The notes beneath the pieces were generated by a model. It was not told where the DNA came from. It did not search any database and was given only the letters and a program-made list of their open reading frames with translations. This document shows positions 42,738 to 45,887 of a DNA stretch of 45,887 bases, piece by piece. The stretch covers positions 1-45,887 of the forward strand of contig DJMA01000032.1 of assembly GCA_002436415.1 (NCBI GenBank), in the 5' to 3' direction. A program made the position numbers and the translations under genes. This DNA is from Bdellovibrionaceae bacterium UBA6502. Lineage in GTDB: Bacteria > Bdellovibrionota > Bdellovibrionia > Bdellovibrionales > UBA840. Position 1 is the first letter of the stretch. Each line of letters begins with the position of its first letter.

Positions 42738-43534
42738 TTCCACTCCTTAACAAAAATCTTTCGTGAATTTAGATTAGCACAGCAAAGCCAAAGAGAAAAT
42801 AATTTGACCATCAAGTGATGAACTTTGCATTTAATCTAAAATCATTTTTAGCAAAAAATTCGCTATAAACAATCTCGAATTATATTGGGTAAGTCGCTGA
42901 AATTACTATGCTGAAATGCTCTACTCAAGGCTATCGAGAAGTGCTGCACTATTTATCTCATAGTGTATTTTCTAGGTCTAGCTTTAACTAGTTACTGAAT
43001 TAGAGTTTCCATTGGTCTGAATTTTTCCCTAAAAATTTTTATAAAAATAACCTAAGTAAAAACTATCCCAAATGCTATTCAGCTTTAAAATCTAGCTAGC
43101 ACAATGTGATCACCAATGAAGTGTCATTAGGCCTTAATTAAATGAACTAGCCGCTTAAATCATGAAAATGATTTGCCAACCCCTGAGGAAATTTTGATTT
43201 CACGGATTTAGCTCGATTTCTATTTTAATTGCGATGAATTCAGAAAAATATTTTAAAGCATCCCCCTAAAACTTAACTGCAATTAAAGGGCATAGTTTTT
43301 AAAAAGAAGGCAGTATTCTTGGGGCACAAACAGAACTGATATTAAAAAGACTCTTTAGTACTAAATTACTTCCTAAAAATTAGAATTACATAAAAGCAGG
43401 TAAACACAAGAAGCTCTGTATCGCCTTGCTCCAAACAAAAGCTACCCGATTCTATAAGAACCAGTTAGATACACATATTGCTGCAGACAAAAAAAGAAAT
43501 TAGAGCATTAATAGCAATACTAAGTGTTTTAACC
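42738..43534. other. About 800-bp gene-free region upstream of dnaB
   Basis: Very AT-rich between dnaB and the terminator of the rpsF-rplI unit. No reading frame has a ribosome binding site plus reasonable length. I found no tRNA-like or tmRNA-like sequence. A small hairpin AAATCAT-GAAA-ATGATTT lies at 43157-43174 with a GNRA-type loop. The region must contain the dnaB promoter, which I could not place. Confidence 0.55.
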
Positions 43535-43570
43535 AATAAAAAGCCCTACCGAGTTTTACTCAGTAAGGCT
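43535..43570 (-). terminator. Intrinsic terminator of the rpsF-DUF2232-rplI unit
   Basis: On the minus strand 43559-43570 pairs with 43542-43553 to form a 12-bp stem, including two G-U pairs, with a five-base loop and a following T-run. It lies 26 bases after the rplI stop. The two G-U pairs exist only in minus-strand RNA, which fixes the direction. Confidence 0.85.
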
Positions 43571-43596
43571 CAATAAAATTTAACAGCAAAAAAGAA

Positions 43597-44043
43597 TTAG
43601 GCTTCTTTTTCTACGTTAATTTTAATCTCAGCAGAAAGACCTTCGCCAATTTTATAAACAGCTTTGTGCTGTCCTAAAACTTTAATTTGGTCTTCAACTT
43701 CAAGATCTCTTTTATCTACAACATAACCTTGATCGTTTAATGCAGCAGCAATTTCACCAGTAGTTACAGAACCGAAAAGTTTGTCTTCGTCTCCTGCAGC
43801 TTTTGTGAAAGTCAAAGTAATGCCATTCATTTTTTGGATCATTTCTTCTTTAGCAGCTAATACTTTAGCTTTTTTAGCTTCAGCTACACGTTGGAAGTGC
43901 TCAACTTGCTTTACACGCTTGTCAGTTGCTGGAGCTGCTAAGTTTTGTGGGAATAAGTAGTTTCTAGCGTAACCAGTAGCTACGTTTACGATATCACCAA
44001 CTTTTCCTAAATCTCTTACATCATTTTGAAGAATCACTTTCAT
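43597..44043 (-). CDS. rplI: 50S ribosomal protein L9
   Basis: A 148-residue protein of normal length. MKVILQNDVRDLGKVGDIVNV and GYARNYLFPQNLA are the signature of the N-terminal rRNA-binding domain. A long connecting helix and the C-terminal domain (LFGSVTTGEIAAAL, KRDLEVEDQIKVLGQHKA) follow. GAGG lies seven bases before the ATG. The start overlaps the DUF2232 gene by 23 bases. Confidence 0.97.
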   Translation of the reverse strand: MKVILQNDVRDLGKVGDIVNVATGYARNYLFPQNLAAPATDKRVKQVEHFQRVAEAKKAKVLAAKEEMIQKMNGITLTFTKAAGDEDKLFGSVTTGEIAAALNDQGYVVDKRDLEVEDQIKVLGQHKAVYKIGEGLSAEIKINVEKEA

Positions 44044-44944
44044 TTTTATTCCTCACCTTTTTATTTTTAAGTTCTTGTCCCTGAGACAAAAATTTTGTTC
44101 TAAAATCTAACCAATAATCTGCAAATCCAATCATACTTACGAGAACATGAACTTGCATGAACATAAAGTACCAAAGCACCTGCCAAAACGTTGCCACCTT
44201 ATGGTGACGGAAAAAACTAGATATAACCGCTAAGCCTTGTAGGAAATAAATGATCACAACCAAATTAAAAACATTGGAAGAAATTTCTTTAATTCCCGGC
44301 ATCTTCAAATCTACAAAAGTAAATAATACTGCTGCTAAGCTTGGCCAAATAGACCATTCTGGCAATTTGAAGTTTATTAAATCTTCTTCATAGCCTTCAG
44401 GATAAGCCAACTCTCTACTAACCCAGCGATTACGGACAATAAATCTTTCAACCAAAATCCCCAACCACAAAGCTGCGATCATTGCACCAATGATTCCAGA
44501 AGGAATTTGTGACAATAAAAGCTCAGCATCAATTTGAACACTCGCACTGCTTGAAAGGCTATTTAAATATTCCTCAACATAGGCACGAAGTTTCGCCATT
44601 ACATCTATTTTTTTGTACTGAATCCACAAGCCAGTAGTAATACCGATAACGCCACAACTACTAAGTAATGAAATCAGTCCCGCATTGACATGAGAAGCTT
44701 TAAAATTTTTAGCCTCTACAAAAAAACCTGCTAACAAACCTACTGCAATAAATCCAATCCAATATTGGGGCTCTAGTACAGGTAGTAATGCGGCAACAAT
44801 TGCTGTTAGCAAGCCATAATACGAAAAGCGTCCTAATAATTTTCGACCCAACATCATTGGCCCACCAGCTAAAAGAAAAGTTAGTGGCATGGCCGCCAAA
44901 ACAATGGCCGTAAAGAACAGAACAAGCCCTCGTTTAAAGTTCAC
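44021..44944 (-). CDS. DUF2232 family membrane protein
   Basis: A 307-residue protein with about eight membrane segments (first LVLFFTAIVLAAMPLTFLLAG) and a charged, Lys-rich tail. The overall pattern, the central acidic LINFKLPEWSIWPSLAAVLF and the position between rpsF and rplI all fit DUF2232 (YybS-like) proteins, often found in ribosomal protein clusters in this part of the tree. The function is unknown. It starts eight bases after rpsF and overlaps rplI, so translation of the three is probably linked. Confidence 0.82.
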   Translation of the reverse strand: MNFKRGLVLFFTAIVLAAMPLTFLLAGGPMMLGRKLLGRFSYYGLLTAIVAALLPVLEPQYWIGFIAVGLLAGFFVEAKNFKASHVNAGLISLLSSCGVIGITTGLWIQYKKIDVMAKLRAYVEEYLNSLSSSASVQIDAELLLSQIPSGIIGAMIAALWLGILVERFIVRNRWVSRELAYPEGYEEDLINFKLPEWSIWPSLAAVLFTFVDLKMPGIKEISSNVFNLVVIIYFLQGLAVISSFFRHHKVATFWQVLWYFMFMQVHVLVSMIGFADYWLDFRTKFLSQGQELKNKKVRNKNESDSSK

Positions 44945-44952
44945 AAAAAACC

Positions 44953-45363
44953 TTATTTACGAGTTACTTTACGCTTAGCGATTTTAGCTTCTCTTTCTTT
45001 TTCACGCTTTTGCGCTTCAACGATACTTTCTTTGAAAGCATCCATGTGCTTATTAAGATCAGTTTCGTCTTCTAAGCGAATGTGCATATAACGAAGAACG
45101 TTGTCGTTAATCTTCATAGTACGCTCAAGCTCAGCAACAGTGTTTGCATTAGCAGTGAATGTAGCATGGAAATAAACACCTTGTTTTTCTTTACCAATCA
45201 TATTGGCAAGTTGCTTTTTACCCCAAGTTTCTAGAGTATTAAGGTTTCCATCAAATTCTTCGATGATAGCTTTGTTTTTTCTGAAAAGCTCTTTTTGAGC
45301 TTCAACGGAAGCGTTTTCACGTACAATAACAACAGACTCGTACGGACGTACTGGTGTACTCAT
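44953..45363 (-). CDS. rpsF: 30S ribosomal protein S6
   Basis: A 136-residue protein. PVRPYESVVIVRENASVEAQ, TLETWGKKQLANMIGKEKQGVY (here TLETWGKKQLANMI and GKEKQGVY) and the DNVLRYMHIRLE end match S6. A Lys/Arg/Glu-rich tail follows. ATG at 45363 is chosen because GAGGAG lies five bases upstream; an extension to 45414 is not part of the family. A small leader hairpin CCTCG/CGAGG (45388-45405) precedes it. S18 (rpsR), usually next to S6 in bacteria, is not in the window. Confidence 0.96.
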   Translation of the reverse strand: MSTPVRPYESVVIVRENASVEAQKELFRKNKAIIEEFDGNLNTLETWGKKQLANMIGKEKQGVYFHATFTANANTVAELERTMKINDNVLRYMHIRLEDETDLNKHMDAFKESIVEAQKREKEREAKIAKRKVTRK

Positions 45364-45751
45364 TTTTTCTCCTCTCGGTTTAATAGGCCTCGTAATGAAG
45401 CGAGGAATAACCAAATTTTAAGCACCGTTTGTAACATGATTAAGCTTTTCGGCCAACTGCTTTATGATTAGGAAGTGGTTTTTCTGTAATAAGTATAAAC
45501 ACCTGAAATTACGAGGGTTTATAAAAATTTAGACGGATGTTAACGGCCTTTTAAATAAATTTAGTTAAGAAACCATAGGCCTTAGTGTCTGTGGCGCATG
45601 GCGTTGTGTGCTTCTCGCCAATATTACAACCAATGATTTTCAAAATATTGGTCATAATGTTTTCTCTCTAGCAACCGACCCGCTTCATTGATGAATGCAT
45701 TACCTAACAATTGAAGCTCTTTTATCCTTCTGCTTCAGGCTCAATAGTTCG
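45364..45751. other. Gene-free region upstream of rpsF
   Basis: It carries the rpsF leader and presumed promoter. CCGAG occurs on the minus strand at 45374-45378, near the start codon, recalling the CCG of the known S6:S18 leader-binding motif, but the surrounding fold is not demonstrated. A perfect 8-bp dyad CCAATATT/AATATTGG lies at 45618-45651. I see no gene. Confidence 0.45.
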
Positions 45752-45770
45752 ATATAAATATAAATATAAA
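45752..45770. repeat. Short hexanucleotide array, unit ATAAAT (about three copies)
   Basis: ATAAATATAAATATAAA is three near-complete copies of a six-base unit. It is the first of three hexanucleotide tracts in a row. Confidence 0.7.
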
Positions 45771-45776
45771 GGTAAA

Positions 45777-45842
45777 TGTAATTGTAATTGTAATTGTAAT
45801 TGTAATTGTAATTGTAATTGTAATTGTAATTGTAATTGTAAT
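45777..45842. repeat. Hexanucleotide tandem array, unit TGTAAT, 11 perfect copies
   Basis: 66 bases of perfect period-six repetition with no interruption. A perfect array of this length is expected to be unstable by slipped-strand copying. It lies about 410 bases upstream of rpsF and next to an unseen neighbour gene. Confidence 0.97.
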
Positions 45843-45864
45843 TTATAGAAGAGGCAGAGATAGA

Positions 45865-45887
45865 AATTTTAATTTTAATTTTAATTT
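45865..45887. repeat. Hexanucleotide array, unit AATTTT, at least 3.8 copies (cut by window end)
   Basis: A third period-six tract of different unit sequence, separated from the TGTAAT array by about 22 bases that include GAGGCAGAGA. It runs off the window, so its full length is not known. Confidence 0.9.

Noticed and set aside
42738..43534. tRNA, tmRNA or other housekeeping RNA in the dnaB upstream gap
   Set aside because: No T-loop, acceptor pairing or family signature was found on either strand.

Overview
The window looks like a piece of an AT-rich chromosome from a Bdellovibrio-like bacterium (phylum Bdellovibrionota). The clearest lineage clue is a 64-residue stand-alone histone-fold protein at 23710-23904, resembling the histone known from Bdellovibrio bacteriovorus. 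An Asn/Arg-tailed Rho, a Fis-type regulator and many lineage-specific exported proteins fit this but do not prove it. Assignment to a genus is not possible from the sequence alone. I see no tRNA, rRNA, CRISPR array, transposase, integrase or prophage genes, so this is mostly core chromosome with lineage-specific envelope genes between.

Layout. 1-2670: large exported protein with a basic low-complexity N-terminus and a TAXI-type solute-binding C-terminus, convergent with rho (2745-4442). 4443-5778: two gene-free stretches around a PilZ-domain gene; they hold a long perfect hairpin and a pair of crossing inverted repeats that could fold as a pseudoknot. 5779-12549: exported proteins and enzymes (unknown secreted protein, metzincin-type protease with Ca-loop repeats, proline iminopeptidase-like hydrolase, SRPBCC/GyrI-like fusion). 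12955-21396: on the minus strand, gatC-gatA-gatB-asmA-ppx-DUF192 with overlapping or tightly spaced genes, then a LysM lipoprotein as a separate unit. 21569-23904: ligA convergent with the histone gene. 24178-28820: plus-strand metallophosphoesterase, a small protein, DUF2177 plus a short-chain dehydrogenase, and an MltD-like lytic transglycosylase.

28780-36345: a long minus-strand run. It contains a TPR protein, a small LptM-like lipoprotein, dapF, dapA, dapB, an HPPK-fold protein that seems to have lost its metal ligands, a transaldolase, a lipoprotein and a large unknown exported protein. The dap genes make and epimerise diaminopimelate for lysine and peptidoglycan. 36732-40419: ftsK divergent from a fis-like gene, and a small acidic protein. 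41301-45363: rpsF-DUF2232-rplI ending in a terminator, then dnaB, with gene-free stretches of about 860-880 bp on both sides of dnaB. The right edge (45752-45887) holds three successive hexanucleotide tandem arrays, the last cut by the window end.

The best candidates for something undescribed are the crossing inverted repeats at 5484-5578, the three-array hexanucleotide tract, the HPPK-like pseudoenzyme in the dap cluster, and the large repeat-containing gaps beside dnaB. The histone is a known but rare kind of bacterial chromatin protein. All function calls come from reading motifs; no database search was run.
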